NCBI RefSeq assembly: GCF_006494715.1
Contig: NZ_CP041151.1
Span: forward strand, 3,658,001 to 3,722,000
DNA length: 64,000 bases
DNA from: Shewanella sp. SNU WT4
GTDB lineage: Bacteria > Pseudomonadota > Gammaproteobacteria > Enterobacterales > Shewanellaceae
Direction of reading: 5' to 3'
Part shown: one piece after another, positions 20,240-28,527 of the stretch
How positions within the stretch are numbered: the first letter of the stretch is position 1
How the letters are laid out: each line of letters begins with the position of its first letter
The notes under the pieces: model-generated
Told to the model about the DNA's origin: nothing
The model's input: the letters and a program-made list of their open reading frames with translations, nothing else
Databases searched by the model: none
Translations under genes and position numbers: made by a program

Positions 20240-20351
20240 TGACTCATGTCTTTGGCCTCACAATCAAGGGCAAGATTAAATATTGTCAGGAAACTTAAGC
20301 CGACTTAGTTTTTAACCTATACTGGCAAAAAAACTATGATGCGACTGGCAA

Positions 20352-21584
20352 TTGAAACACTTTAAGCATTTGATAAAAAAGGCCATAAACTTCTGGATCG
20401 CCATACGCCACAACTTAGTGGCGTTAGCGGTTCTGCTCAATGGTTTATTAATCTTTAAAACCGTCTACGGCACCTCAAGCAATATCATTGAACTGCTGCA
20501 TATCGCTAACTTCTCCGAAGCCAGCATTACGGCATTAACTAATGCACCTTGGTTTATGCTGGGTGTGTTTTTAGTCTTAAATTCCATTGGCTTAGTCTTT
20601 AGGGCACGTATCGCTTGGGTCATGAGCTTAGTGCTACTAGTCACTACCTTACTGTTTACTTTCCATTTCATACCCGATCAGCAGCACAGTATTAATCTGT
20701 GTATTTTTACCTTAGGGTTATTGTTATTGCTGCGCAAAGATTTTACCCGCAGCAGCGCCACCGCAGGCGGCATATTCTCGTTAATTACCTTCGTTATTTT
20801 AGTGGCTTACGCTACTTATGGCAGCCTGTATTTCGGTGATGGTTTTGCGCCTAAAATCGATAATATTATGACGGCCTTTTACTTTTCCATGGTTACTATG
20901 ACAACCGTTGGTTATGGCGATATCTTACCTGTAAGCGAGGCTGCGAGACTCTTTACTATTTCGGTCATCATTTCAGGTATTACTGTATTTGCCACCTCAG
21001 TGACGACTATTTTTGGGCCGCTTATTCGCGGTGGACTTGATAAGCTGGTTAAAGGAAACAAGACCCTAATGAAACGTGAAGACCATTTTATTGTCTGTGG
21101 CACCTCTATGATGGCCATGAATACCATTAACCAACTGCATCAGCGCGGCCTGGATGTCACCATAATCACTGTGCGCCCCGAAGATGAATTTGCCATGATA
21201 GAACAAAGTCTTGAAGGTAAATTCGATATTATTTCAGGGGATAGTAGCGACAGCGCGGTACTCAAAAAGGCTGGGCTTGAAAACTGCCGTGCCATTTTAG
21301 CCCTCGCTGAAAACGATGCCGACAACGCCTTTATCTTATTATCGGCAAGAGACTTATCTGCCGATGTAAAAACTGTCGTAATAGTGAACGATAGTAAAAA
21401 TATCAATAAGATAAAGATGGTGCAGCCGGATATTATCTTATCGCCACAACTGTTTGGCAGCGAAGTGCTAGCAAGAATGCTCAATGGTGAAGAAATCGAT
21501 AATAAGGTTTTGATTTCTATGCTATTAAATTCTGGTCATGGCATTTTTGATAAAAAAGTGACGCCAGAGCCCTCTAAGAGCTAA
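20352..21584 (+). CDS. kch: Voltage-gated potassium channel protein Kch
   Basis: A 410-residue channel very similar in layout and sequence to E. coli Kch. The N-terminal membrane region includes AVLLNGLLIFKTVYG and APWFMLGVFLVLNSIGLVFRARIAW. The selectivity filter is TTVGYGD, followed by the conserved pore helix SEAARLFTISVIISGITVFATS. The cytoplasmic RCK/TrkA-N domain starts at DHFIVCG. The start is TTG at 20352, because an in-frame stop lies at 20337 and the next methionine would cut into the conserved region. No good Shine-Dalgarno precedes the TTG. A nine-codon minigene beginning ATGATG at 20336 overlaps the start. Confidence 0.9.
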   Translation: MKHFKHLIKKAINFWIAIRHNLVALAVLLNGLLIFKTVYGTSSNIIELLHIANFSEASITALTNAPWFMLGVFLVLNSIGLVFRARIAWVMSLVLLVTTLLFTFHFIPDQQHSINLCIFTLGLLLLLRKDFTRSSATAGGIFSLITFVILVAYATYGSLYFGDGFAPKIDNIMTAFYFSMVTMTTVGYGDILPVSEAARLFTISVIISGITVFATSVTTIFGPLIRGGLDKLVKGNKTLMKREDHFIVCGTSMMAMNTINQLHQRGLDVTIITVRPEDEFAMIEQSLEGKFDIISGDSSDSAVLKKAGLENCRAILALAENDADNAFILLSARDLSADVKTVVIVNDSKNINKIKMVQPDIILSPQLFGSEVLARMLNGEEIDNKVLISMLLNSGHGIFDKKVTPEPSKS

Positions 21585-21679
21585 GCCCTCTATGCTTGAG
21601 GTGGCAGCTTGATCATGACTCAAACGCGCAGGCGCGCTAATATAGCCAGCATTATTGATTGACCACCTCACAAACACCC

Positions 21680-21913
21680 ATGAATAAAGAAAAAATCGGT
21701 CTAATTATACTTGCCATAGTGGCTATTGGCTTTGGCATTTACGCTATCGATGGCAGTCGTCAGGTATTAGCGCAATTTGGCATTAATTCACCTTGGCCTG
21801 TCATTGGCGTATTTAGTGGCTTAATTGCCTTAACTTGGTGTGCTAATCGCTGGTTTTGGCCAACCTTAGTGGCCGCAGCACTCATCCCCCTTGGCATCAT
21901 AGTCTTTGGCTAA
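21680..21913 (+). CDS. Small inner-membrane protein, two or three helices
   Basis: A 77-residue hydrophobic protein: MNKEKIGLIILAIVAIGFGIYAI forms the first helix, then SPWPVIGVFSGLIALTWCANRWF and WPTLVAAALIPLGIIVFG. No family is recognised. It lies about 95 bases after kch in the same direction. The ATG at 21680 is preferred over an upstream TTG at 21659, but neither has a clear ribosome site, so the start is uncertain. Confidence 0.55.
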   Translation: MNKEKIGLIILAIVAIGFGIYAIDGSRQVLAQFGINSPWPVIGVFSGLIALTWCANRWFWPTLVAAALIPLGIIVFG

Positions 21914-22045
21914 AGCGCCCATTCCCCCTTTTAAGCGGTGTTGAACTCACCAAGATTTAATACCGAGTTCAACACTTAGCGCACCATCACTTCCTCATAC
22001 ACTGGCCTATACTCATTACCGCCAAATAATCATTGAGGAAACAAT

Positions 22046-22294
22046 ATGTCAGTATCAACAATCTTAGCCATGCTAGTCATAGGCGCCATTGCCGGTTGGT
22101 TAGCAGGAAAAATCATGCAAGGCCAAGGCTTTGGCCTGCTTGGTAATATTGCTGTCGGAATTGTGGGTTCTCTTCTTGGAGGCTTAGTATTTGGCATGCT
22201 GGGATTTGCGTCCATCGGCATTATTGGCTCGATTATTAGTGCTACTGTGGGCGCAGTATTACTGCTATATATCATCCAGAAAGTGAAAAGCTAA
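22046..22294 (+). CDS. GlsB/YeaQ/YmgE-family small membrane protein
   Basis: An 82-residue glycine-rich membrane protein with the family pattern: GAIAGWLAGKIMQGQGFGLLGNIAVGIVGSLLGG, then GLLxx-type helices and a short basic end (IIQKVKS). Members are often stress-induced and occur near general stress genes, but their biochemical role is unknown. TGAGGAAAC before the ATG is a good ribosome-binding site. Confidence 0.85.
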   Translation: MSVSTILAMLVIGAIAGWLAGKIMQGQGFGLLGNIAVGIVGSLLGGLVFGMLGFASIGIIGSIISATVGAVLLLYIIQKVKS

Positions 22295-22642
22295 CAGTGA
22301 CACTCACTGCATTAGCCTAATAGCTCACGCACTTATATAACTATGCCCATGATAATCCTGCCCATAATAACCATGCCCATGATTCCTGCACAGGGATGTG
22401 CATAAGTCTTTGCCCCTTCTTGTCCCTCAATATGTTTTTATAACTTTTCACATACCAAAAAGTGACTAAAAATAGTCAGCCCGCCGCATTAAATCCCAAA
22501 TATTCACGATAAACAGCAAGCTTATGCTTTTACAAATATTTTTTGCTAAAAGCTTGGAGAATTGCTGCCCGCATCCTTGCGAAGGAATTGTTGTCTGACC
22601 AATATGGTGGCATTCAATCAAGCCACATGAGAAATAACCATA
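22295..22642. other. Intergenic region without a visible gene
   Basis: This 348-base stretch holds three imperfect direct repeats built on TGCCCATGATAA / TGCCCATAATAA / TGCCCATGATTC near 22340-22390. It also has a small GC-rich hairpin-like stretch CGCATCCTTGCG near 22570 that resembles one loop of the repeat at 58.4 and 60.2 kb. No coding signal or clear promoter was found. Confidence 0.4.
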
Positions 22643-23116
22643 ATGAAAATTAGAATTATCAGTGCATTAGCCTTAACTGCTTTATTTACTGGCGCCGTCA
22701 ACGCCGCCAACTATAATGCCGAACTTGCCGCTAGCTATTATGAGCATTTTGCGCCAATACAAGGCGCTGCTGCCGGTAAAAATCTCGGATTAATGAGCCC
22801 TGAAGCATTTGTAAACAGCATTAAGGCTGGTAATAAACTGGTTGCCGTAGATATAAGAACCCCAGCTGAAATGGATATCTTTGGTTTGGCTTTGCCTGGA
22901 AGCCTTGCAATGTCAGCTGAAACTGTATTCTTGCCAGAGAACTTAGCTAAGCTGCCAACCGACAAACCTGTAGTAATTATTTGTAAATCAGGCGCGCGAG
23001 CTACTGCTATTGGCACCGCGCTGCGCCACGCTGGTTTTGATAATGTGAAGATTCTAAAGGGTGGCTTTAAAGGCTTAAGTGCGTATTTAGGACCAGTTGA
23101 AGCGAATCAAGGCTAA
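22643..23116 (+). CDS. Periplasmic rhodanese-domain protein
   Basis: A 157-residue protein with a signal peptide (MKIRIISALALTALFTGAVNA, cleavage likely after the last Ala) followed by a single rhodanese domain. The active loop is CKSGARAT, with the sulfur-carrying Cys, and the C-terminal motif is GFDNVKILKGGFKG. Family members transfer sulfur from thiosulfate or persulfide; the acceptor for this exported form is unknown. It is a single gene between other single genes. Confidence 0.85.
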   Translation: MKIRIISALALTALFTGAVNAANYNAELAASYYEHFAPIQGAAAGKNLGLMSPEAFVNSIKAGNKLVAVDIRTPAEMDIFGLALPGSLAMSAETVFLPENLAKLPTDKPVVIICKSGARATAIGTALRHAGFDNVKILKGGFKGLSAYLGPVEANQG

Positions 23117-23285
23117 CAGCATGATTGCCACTATTTATGATCCTTGGCATACCCTGTTTAGCATATCAATAGTGGCTTATGAATAGTGGCTAGCGGCCGA
23201 GTTAACGACTATGTTAAGTGATAGAAATTACTGTTGATGAATCTGGCACATTGCTTAATCAGCCACACATTCAGAGAACTTAACA

Positions 23286-23885
23286 ATGAAAACTCTACAT
23301 CCACATCCCATTGGCGAAATTGATCACCTCATCCAACCCAACCATTTTGACGATATTAATCTAACTTCAGCGGCGCGCGAGATTTTAGTCGATTTCCACC
23401 ACAGTCCGCCGAGCATCATTGATGCCGATACCCAAGTGGTGTCAGCGCTTGAAATGATGCTGCACGAACACTGCCAAATTAAAATGGTGATAGATATCAA
23501 TCAAGAATTAATCGGTATTATTACTCAAGATGCCCTATCACCGCAGGCAATTACCATTCATCAAAACAAATTCACGCCCAAGCGGGAGATCACAGTTGAA
23601 GACTTGATGATACCTCGTGAGCAGTTACTCGCCTTAGACTATGAGCAAGTATTAGCGGCCAACGTGGGCGACATACTTAACACCCTTAAGCAGAGCGGCG
23701 TTCATCATTGCTTAGTGGTGGATGCTAGTAATCATCAAATTCGCGGCTTACTCAATTCAGCCGATATAGCGGCGCGCTTACATATTGCGCCGCCAACAGC
23801 CGAAGAAAAACCCTCATTCTTTAGCATCTTTAAGCACTTAAGTCAGCGCTTAGCGCAGCTAAAACAAACGCATCAGACTTTATAA
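23286..23885 (+). CDS. CBS-domain protein
   Basis: A 199-residue soluble protein with two CBS motifs. The first covers about residues 37-85 (PSIIDADTQVVSALEMML...IGIITQDAL), the second about 100-160 (VEDLMIPREQLLALDYEQVLAANVGDILNTLK...IRGLLNSADIA). CBS pairs usually bind adenine nucleotides or similar ligands and regulate partners. No catalytic domain is attached. It converges on the decarboxylase gene with only 21 bases between stops. Confidence 0.75.
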   Translation: MKTLHPHPIGEIDHLIQPNHFDDINLTSAAREILVDFHHSPPSIIDADTQVVSALEMMLHEHCQIKMVIDINQELIGIITQDALSPQAITIHQNKFTPKREITVEDLMIPREQLLALDYEQVLAANVGDILNTLKQSGVHHCLVVDASNHQIRGLLNSADIAARLHIAPPTAEEKPSFFSIFKHLSQRLAQLKQTHQTL

Positions 23886-23906
23886 GCAGCCAATACTTAC
23901 TCCTGC

Positions 23907-25082
23907 TTAGAGATAATAATCTTTAAGCGGGGGAAAGCCATTAAAGCAAACGGCCGAATAAGTCGTGGTATAAGCGCCTGTCGTTAACCAATACATACGA
24001 TCGCCTATGGCTAAATCTTGCGGCAAACCATAACGGTAATGCTCATACATAATATCAGCGCTATCGCAGGTAGGCCCGGCGATTACACAAGCGCCTAATG
24101 GCCCTTGTTTATCGGTAACAATCGGGAATTTAATCGCTTCATCTAAGGTTTCAATTAACCCTGAGAATTTACCTACATCGGCAAATACCCAACGCTCATT
24201 GGCAGCATTAGATTTATGAGAAATAAGCACAACTTCTGACACTAATACGCCAGCATTAGAAATCAGCGAACGCCCAGGCTCTAATATGATTTCAGGCAAT
24301 TTATTGGGGAAGGCTTGATGTAAATAACTAATAATCTCATCAGCATAACGAGCAAGCGCTTGAGTCTTATCTAAGTAATTCGCAGGAAAACCGCCGCCCA
24401 TATTAATCATGGCTAACTCAATGCCTGCATCTGCTTTTAAGCGCGCAAATAAGTTAGCCACTTGGTTAATCGCAATTTGCCAAGCGCCGATGTCGCGTTG
24501 CTGTGAGCCCACATGAAAAGAGATACCGTAAGGCGTTAACCCTAAAGATTGTGCCAATACCAATAGATCGTAAGCCATTTCTGCCTGACAACCGAATTTA
24601 CGTGACAATGGCCAATCGGCCGTATCATTATCGGCCGTTAAAATTCGCACATAGACGCGACTACCCGGGGCAGCCTCTGCCAACATGCGGATATCGGCTT
24701 CTGAATCAGATGCAAATAGGCGCACGCCACGCTCATAAAAAGCTTCAACATCTTTACGCTTCTTGATGGTATTACCAAAACTAACGCGATCGCAACTAAC
24801 CCCATGGGCCAAAACGGCGTCAAGCTCATAAATAGAGGCAATATCAAAGTTGGCTTGTTTTTGCTGCAGCAATTGCAGAATTGGCGCTCCCGGATTGGCT
24901 TTTACAGCATAATAAATATGAGCAAAAGGGAAATATTTAGTCATTTCGTCATATTGTTCAGCAACGATTGCTGTATCTATCACCACAAATGGGGTTGGCT
25001 TATTGGCGGCAAACTGCTTTATACGCTCAAACCTTGACTGTTCATAGTAATCAGCAACCTCAATTGTCTTAAAATGACTCAT
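23907..25082 (-). CDS. Fold-III PLP-dependent ornithine/lysine/diaminobutyrate-type decarboxylase
   Basis: A 391-residue enzyme of the alanine-racemase-fold decarboxylase family that makes polyamines or cadaverine. Visible motifs are the PLP lysine in YYAVKANP, the H and glycine loops SFHVGSQQ and MINMGGGFP, LEPGRSLIS, the catalytic Cys in GPTCDSADIM, and the C-terminal YTTTYSAVCFNGF. Length and motifs fit the bacterial ornithine/lysine decarboxylases of this fold; ornithine versus lysine preference cannot be read safely. The start at 25082 has CTAGGAGAT upstream at acceptable spacing; the longer frame lacks family sequence. Confidence 0.88.
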   Translation of the reverse strand: MSHFKTIEVADYYEQSRFERIKQFAANKPTPFVVIDTAIVAEQYDEMTKYFPFAHIYYAVKANPGAPILQLLQQKQANFDIASIYELDAVLAHGVSCDRVSFGNTIKKRKDVEAFYERGVRLFASDSEADIRMLAEAAPGSRVYVRILTADNDTADWPLSRKFGCQAEMAYDLLVLAQSLGLTPYGISFHVGSQQRDIGAWQIAINQVANLFARLKADAGIELAMINMGGGFPANYLDKTQALARYADEIISYLHQAFPNKLPEIILEPGRSLISNAGVLVSEVVLISHKSNAANERWVFADVGKFSGLIETLDEAIKFPIVTDKQGPLGACVIAGPTCDSADIMYEHYRYGLPQDLAIGDRMYWLTTGAYTTTYSAVCFNGFPPLKDYYL

Positions 25083-25286
25083 AAAAACGATATCTCCTAG
25101 GGTTAGTAATAGTGAATGTTCGCGCAGTAGACGATATTTCACTGAAACAATCAACGACTACTTATTCATTAAAATTAATTTATTATTGAATTTGGTATGA
25201 CATTAGTTTCATTCGATTTAACTTTCTATCCGATGACCTATCCCGTTAAAATCATCACAGCCAATTATCAATGCACAGGATAAGCT

Positions 25287-25709
25287 ATGTTAATTTCATG
25301 CCCCAATTGCGCAGGACTCAATCGTGTCGCAGACACAGCTATGTCGCAGCAACCTAAGTGTGGTCACTGCCAAGCACCACTGCTAAGCGGTCAAGTCGTC
25401 ACCTTAACGGCGCAAAACTTTACCCGCCATGCTAATCAGTCACAACTGCCTTTAGTTATCGATTTTTGGGCGGATTGGTGTGGCCCTTGTAAGAGCTTTG
25501 CGCCAACATTTAGCGCCATAGCACAAACCATGGCAGGGCGTTTTCGCTTTGGTAAGCTTGATACCCAAACCCAAGTGGAAATTGCCAGTCAATTTGGGAT
25601 CCGCTCAATTCCGACACTCATGATCATTAAGGAAGGTCAAATTGTGGTGCAGCAAGCTGGTGCCATGTCAGGCCAAGATTTTCAACATTGGTTAAATGCA
25701 CACGCTTAA
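25287..25709 (+). CDS. trxC: Thioredoxin 2 (TrxC)
   Basis: A 140-residue thioredoxin with an N-terminal zinc-binding module: CPNC near residue 5 and CGHC near residue 27. The thioredoxin fold follows with active site WCGPC and cis-proline region IRSIPTLMI. TrxC reduces protein disulfides, with its redox properties tuned by zinc, and is often oxidative-stress induced in other bacteria. The ATG is preceded by AGGA at good spacing. It is divergent from the decarboxylase. Confidence 0.95.
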   Translation: MLISCPNCAGLNRVADTAMSQQPKCGHCQAPLLSGQVVTLTAQNFTRHANQSQLPLVIDFWADWCGPCKSFAPTFSAIAQTMAGRFRFGKLDTQTQVEIASQFGIRSIPTLMIIKEGQIVVQQAGAMSGQDFQHWLNAHA

Positions 25710-25844
25710 GCTCAAACTTGTGACCATAGCGGGTTAATTGACAGTAATGGGTGAGAATCCACTTGATCAAACATGATAGGCTTGCTAATTTCAGGGGATA
25801 AGGATAAAAATTCGCCAGCCAAAGTAACCTACAGGACGAGATTT

Positions 25845-26021
25845 ATGAGTACACGCTCACCCGCTAACAATCACTTCGAGCCTAAAGCCTCTAAGCTTAA
25901 TTACGAGCAAATGGCCGATGATTTTGTGACTATGTTTACCGCTATTGCCAAACAGCGTCATGGACAAGTGGTCGAACAACAACATGATGTTGAGATGAGT
26001 GTTACGCCTAAGCTTAAGTGA
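25845..26021 (+). CDS. Small hypothetical protein
   Basis: A 58-residue soluble protein, beginning MSTRSPANNHFEPKASKLNY, with a central amphipathic stretch YEQMADDFVTMFTAIAKQRHG. No family is recognised. The ATG at 25845 has AGGACGAG upstream and is preferred to the upstream in-frame start at 25773. A strong terminator follows 22 bases after the stop codon. Support for real expression is the ribosome site and terminator. Confidence 0.55.
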   Translation: MSTRSPANNHFEPKASKLNYEQMADDFVTMFTAIAKQRHGQVVEQQHDVEMSVTPKLK

Positions 26022-26042
26022 CGATAACTCAAATTTCAGGTA

Positions 26043-26073
26043 CAAAAAAGGTCGCTCGAGGCGACCTTTTTAA
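26043..26073. terminator. Bidirectional terminator between the small hypothetical gene and the csp genes
   Basis: The stem AAAAAGGTCGC/GCGACCTTTTT with loop TCGA has A/T runs on both sides (T7 on the minus strand), so it can serve both convergent units. Confidence 0.88.
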
Positions 26074-26091
26074 CTTCTTATTGCCGGCTAA

Positions 26092-26298
26092 TTACAGCGC
26101 AACAACGTTAGAAGCTTGAGGACCCTTAGGACCTTGTTCCAGAGCGAAAGACACTTTTTGGCCTTCAGCTAAGGTTTTGAAGCCTTCAGAAACGATTGAA
26201 CGGAAATGTACGAATACATCTGGACCGCCGTTATCTTGAGCAATGAAACCGAAACCTTTCTCTTCGTTAAACCATTTTACTGAACCAGTGCTAGACAT
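26092..26298 (-). CDS. CspA-family cold-shock protein (downstream copy)
   Basis: A 68-residue single cold-shock domain with RNP1 KGFGFI and RNP2 VFVHF, binding single-stranded RNA/DNA. It differs from the copy 58 bases upstream at only a few positions. Both have the same leader AAGGGACATC directly before the start, so the pair is a tandem duplication that includes the ribosome site. The two genes probably form one transcript ending at the terminator at 26043-26073. Confidence 0.95.
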   Translation of the reverse strand: MSSTGSVKWFNEEKGFGFIAQDNGGPDVFVHFRSIVSEGFKTLAEGQKVSFALEQGPKGPQASNVVAL

Positions 26299-26356
26299 GT
26301 GATGTCCCTTTAATTATAAAACAACTAAAAAATTATTTGTCGAAGTAATTCTGTAA

Positions 26357-26569
26357 TTACAGAGCAACAACGTTAGCAGCTTGAGGACCCTTAGGACCTT
26401 GCTCAAGCATGAAAGAAACCTTCTGACCTTCAGATAAAGTCTTGAAGCCTTCAGAAGCAATAGCGCGGAAATGTACGAATACATCTGGGCCGCCATTGTC
26501 TTGAGCGATAAAACCAAAACCTTTATCTTCGTTAAACCATTTTACTGAACCAGTGTTTGAATTAGACAT
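26357..26569 (-). CDS. CspA-family cold-shock protein (upstream copy)
   Basis: A 70-residue cold-shock domain protein with RNP1 KGFGFI and RNP2 VFVHF. Compared with the downstream copy it has two extra residues at the N-terminus ([12 protein letters not shown]) and substitutions such as Met for Ala in VSFMLEQ. The AT-rich 5' region upstream (26570 to about 26760) could be a long cold-shock leader, but no specific element could be identified. Confidence 0.95.
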   Translation of the reverse strand: MSNSNTGSVKWFNEDKGFGFIAQDNGGPDVFVHFRAIASEGFKTLSEGQKVSFMLEQGPKGPQAANVVAL

Positions 26570-26823
26570 TTGATGTCCCTTATAAATAAATAATTAAATT
26601 AATTTCCAAAAAATTTGGAATGCTAAAGCTCGAATTATTAATATTTACGAAGAAGCGAAAGAAACACTGAGGACAAAAACGAAACGAGAATGCGTCTTAG
26701 GGTTTTGCTTGAACTTATGCTTATTTTAATAACTCTACTCTCAAGTAGCGCCAGAATAATAGCAGTGTGGCCTTCGCAAAGTAAAGCAGTATTTTGTTTA
26801 TTTTTTGATAGCCTTCTAGCTGT

Positions 26824-27020
26824 CTAATCTTCAGGTTTCATCAGGCTTTGCGCCAAGGCGCCCATCAGTGCAACTAAGCCGTTAATATCTAAAAGGTCGG
26901 CCTATGCCATCTTGATAGCCTATGATGCTTTCAGGCGTACCTGAGGAGATAAGACGAGCTTGAATAGCAAGCGGTACTTGCAAGTAAGTTGTCAGTACGC
27001 GCCAATACTTTAGCAAAAAA
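26824..27020 (-). pseudogene. Possible decayed coding fragment between csp and the IS
   Basis: On the minus strand two short frames read like parts of one protein separated by a frameshift. Frame one (about 27020-26882) gives TTYLQVPLAIQARLISSGTP and then GYQDGIGRPF. Frame two (about 26904-26824) gives DINGLVALMGALAQSLMKPED and a stop. Neither has a start codon with a ribosome site. The pieces may be the remnant of a gene once downstream of lysS. No family was recognised, so this is tentative. The wider region 26570-27057 has no intact gene. Confidence 0.25.
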
Positions 27021-27047
27021 TATCATGTTTTAGGCATTAAAAAACCC

Positions 27048-27057
27048 AGAAATTTCT
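27048..27057. repeat. Left target-site duplication of the IS
   Basis: AGAAATTTCT directly precedes the IS left end and is repeated after the right end at 28473-28482. The sequence is itself a palindrome. Confidence 0.75.
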
Positions 27058-27105
27058 TAATGCCGATCGTTTTAAGTAGTTGAACGATCTTTCAAGGGCT
27101 TCATA

Positions 27106-27139
27106 ATCAGCCGCAACCTAAGTTGCAGCTGATTTTTTT
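27106..27139 (+). terminator. Terminator-like hairpin directly before the transposase ATG
   Basis: ATCAGCCGCAAC, loop CTAA, then GTTGCAGCTGAT with one mismatch, then seven T residues ending at the base before the ATG at 27140. It should block transcription that enters from outside the element. Confidence 0.65.
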
Positions 27140-28459
27140 ATGTCTGAATTTTCTAAAGAGCTACTCGTTACCGCTGAATTTTTCCAAGCGCAAGATATTG
27201 ATGTATTCGCCAAACATGTTCCCATGGATTGGGTGGCTGAGGCTGTGCAACAAACTGGCAGGGCCTCGCTTCGAACCCGCCGTTTCCCTGCAGAGCAAGC
27301 TGTTTGGTTGGTTCTAGGCATTGGTTTGATGCGTAACCGCTCGATTCAGCAAGTCTGTGATACGCTCTCACTGGCATTTCCCGACTCCAAGGGGGAGCTC
27401 CCGCCACTGGCGACCAGTAGTATCATCAAAGCCAAAGAAAAGTTGGGTTCAGAGCCCATGCGTTATCTGTTCAAAACAACCGCTGCACAGTGGGAAACAC
27501 AGTGCGAATTTGATGAGATAGCGGGATTGAAATTGCTCAGTGTTGATGGGACGTATTTTAAGACGCATAACACTGAAGAAAACCATCACTTTGGCTTTGC
27601 ACAAAGCACGGCTTCTTTTCCCTCTGTGCTGGCGGTCACCTTAATGTCTACTCGTAGCCACTTACTTTCTGATGCGGCTTTCGGGCCTGTTACCCACAGT
27701 GAAATTCACTATGCACAGCAATTGGTTGGCTCAGCTCCCGAGAATTCGCTCACGTTGTTTGACCGTGGGTTTATGTCTGCCGAATTGCTCATCAGCTGGC
27801 AAGAAAGCGGTGCAAACACCCATTGGTTAACCCCGATAAAGTCTAAGACCCGCTATCAAATTATCGAGTCATTCTCAGAGTATGACCATCTGGTTGAGAT
27901 GCCGGTATCACCCCAAGCTAAACAGCAAGCGCCTTATCTGGGGGAGAGCTGGCAAGCCCGCCTTATTCTTATTCCGTCACCCAAAGGTGATATCAAAGGG
28001 TTTATCACGTCCTGCCTATGCCCCAACAGCTATCCAGTGAACGATTTACTCAAGGTGTATTGGCAGCGATGGGAGATAGAGAGGGGTTATAGTGAGCTAA
28101 AGCAATATCAACTGGAAAATAAACCAGTCCTGCGCAGTAAGAAGAAGGATGGGGTGTATCAAGAATTATGGGGGATCTTAACGACCTACAATATTGTTCG
28201 GCTAGAGATGGCCGCAATGGCAGTGCAGCATAAAGTTGAGCCACAGAGGATAAGTTTCATTAATGCCCTGTTTTTAATACAGGATGAGTTTGGTTGGAGT
28301 GACAGAGGGAGTCCGGGAGCGATCCCACAGCACTTAAAACGACTGAGGGAAAATGGCAAAAGGTTGATTTTACCCCCAAAGAGGAAGCGGCCCAGCTACC
28401 CGCGTGTGGTGCTAAAGAAAACAGTGAAATATCCAAGTAAAAATGCCACTCGCTCTTAA
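27140..28459 (+). CDS. IS4-family transposase
   Basis: A 439-residue DDE transposase, the size of E. coli IS4 transposase (442). Catalytic features are the first Asp in LLSVDGTYFKTH, the second in LTLFDRGFMSAELL, and the YREK signature in YWQRWEIERGYSELK carrying the catalytic Glu. The N-terminal region FPAEQAVWLVLGIGLMRNRS is typical of the IS4 subgroup. The frame is intact. The ATG follows a T7 run with no ribosome site, which suggests weak translation, as is common for transposases. The stop codon lies in the right-end hairpin. Confidence 0.95.
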   Translation: MSEFSKELLVTAEFFQAQDIDVFAKHVPMDWVAEAVQQTGRASLRTRRFPAEQAVWLVLGIGLMRNRSIQQVCDTLSLAFPDSKGELPPLATSSIIKAKEKLGSEPMRYLFKTTAAQWETQCEFDEIAGLKLLSVDGTYFKTHNTEENHHFGFAQSTASFPSVLAVTLMSTRSHLLSDAAFGPVTHSEIHYAQQLVGSAPENSLTLFDRGFMSAELLISWQESGANTHWLTPIKSKTRYQIIESFSEYDHLVEMPVSPQAKQQAPYLGESWQARLILIPSPKGDIKGFITSCLCPNSYPVNDLLKVYWQRWEIERGYSELKQYQLENKPVLRSKKKDGVYQELWGILTTYNIVRLEMAAMAVQHKVEPQRISFINALFLIQDEFGWSDRGSPGAIPQHLKRLRENGKRLILPPKRKRPSYPRVVLKKTVKYPSKNATRS

Positions 28460-28471
28460 GCGAGTGGCATT
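28438..28471 (-). terminator. Hairpin terminator in the IS right end, facing lysS
   Basis: A perfect 13-bp stem AATGCCACTCGCT/AGCGAGTGGCATT with a 4-base loop is followed on the minus strand by a T run and AC. It lies about 55 bases downstream of the lysS stop and can end the lysS transcript. Confidence 0.7.
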
Positions 28472-28472
28472 A

Positions 28473-28482
28473 AGAAATTTCT
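28473..28482. repeat. Right target-site duplication of the IS
   Basis: AGAAATTTCT follows the IS right end and matches 27048-27057. Joining the two flanks rebuilds a CCCAG-AAATTT-CTGGG hairpin with a T run on the minus strand, that is, the original lysS terminator. Confidence 0.75.
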
Positions 28483-28527
28483 GGGCTTTTTATGAGTCGC
28501 GCTTAGCTAATCAAAAATGAGAAATGA

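Larger units (their letters stand above)
27058..28472 (+). mobile_element. IS4-family insertion sequence (about 1415 bp)
   Basis: The ends are TAATGCCGATCG on the left and its counterpart CGAGTGGCATTA on the right, with TAATGCC as the clear inverted terminus; E. coli IS4 also begins TAATGCCGATC. A single complete IS4-type transposase gene fills the element. A 10-bp target duplication AGAAATTTCT flanks it, so the copy looks recent and intact. The left end contains a hairpin (GATCGTT/AACGATC near 27065-27089) and a terminator just before the transposase start. The right end forms another hairpin terminator on the minus strand. It sits between lysS and the csp genes. Confidence 0.9.

Noticed and set aside
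22340..22390. Short TGCCCATGATAA-like repeats considered as a CRISPR or regulatory array
   Set aside because: Units are short, imperfect and have no regular spacers.
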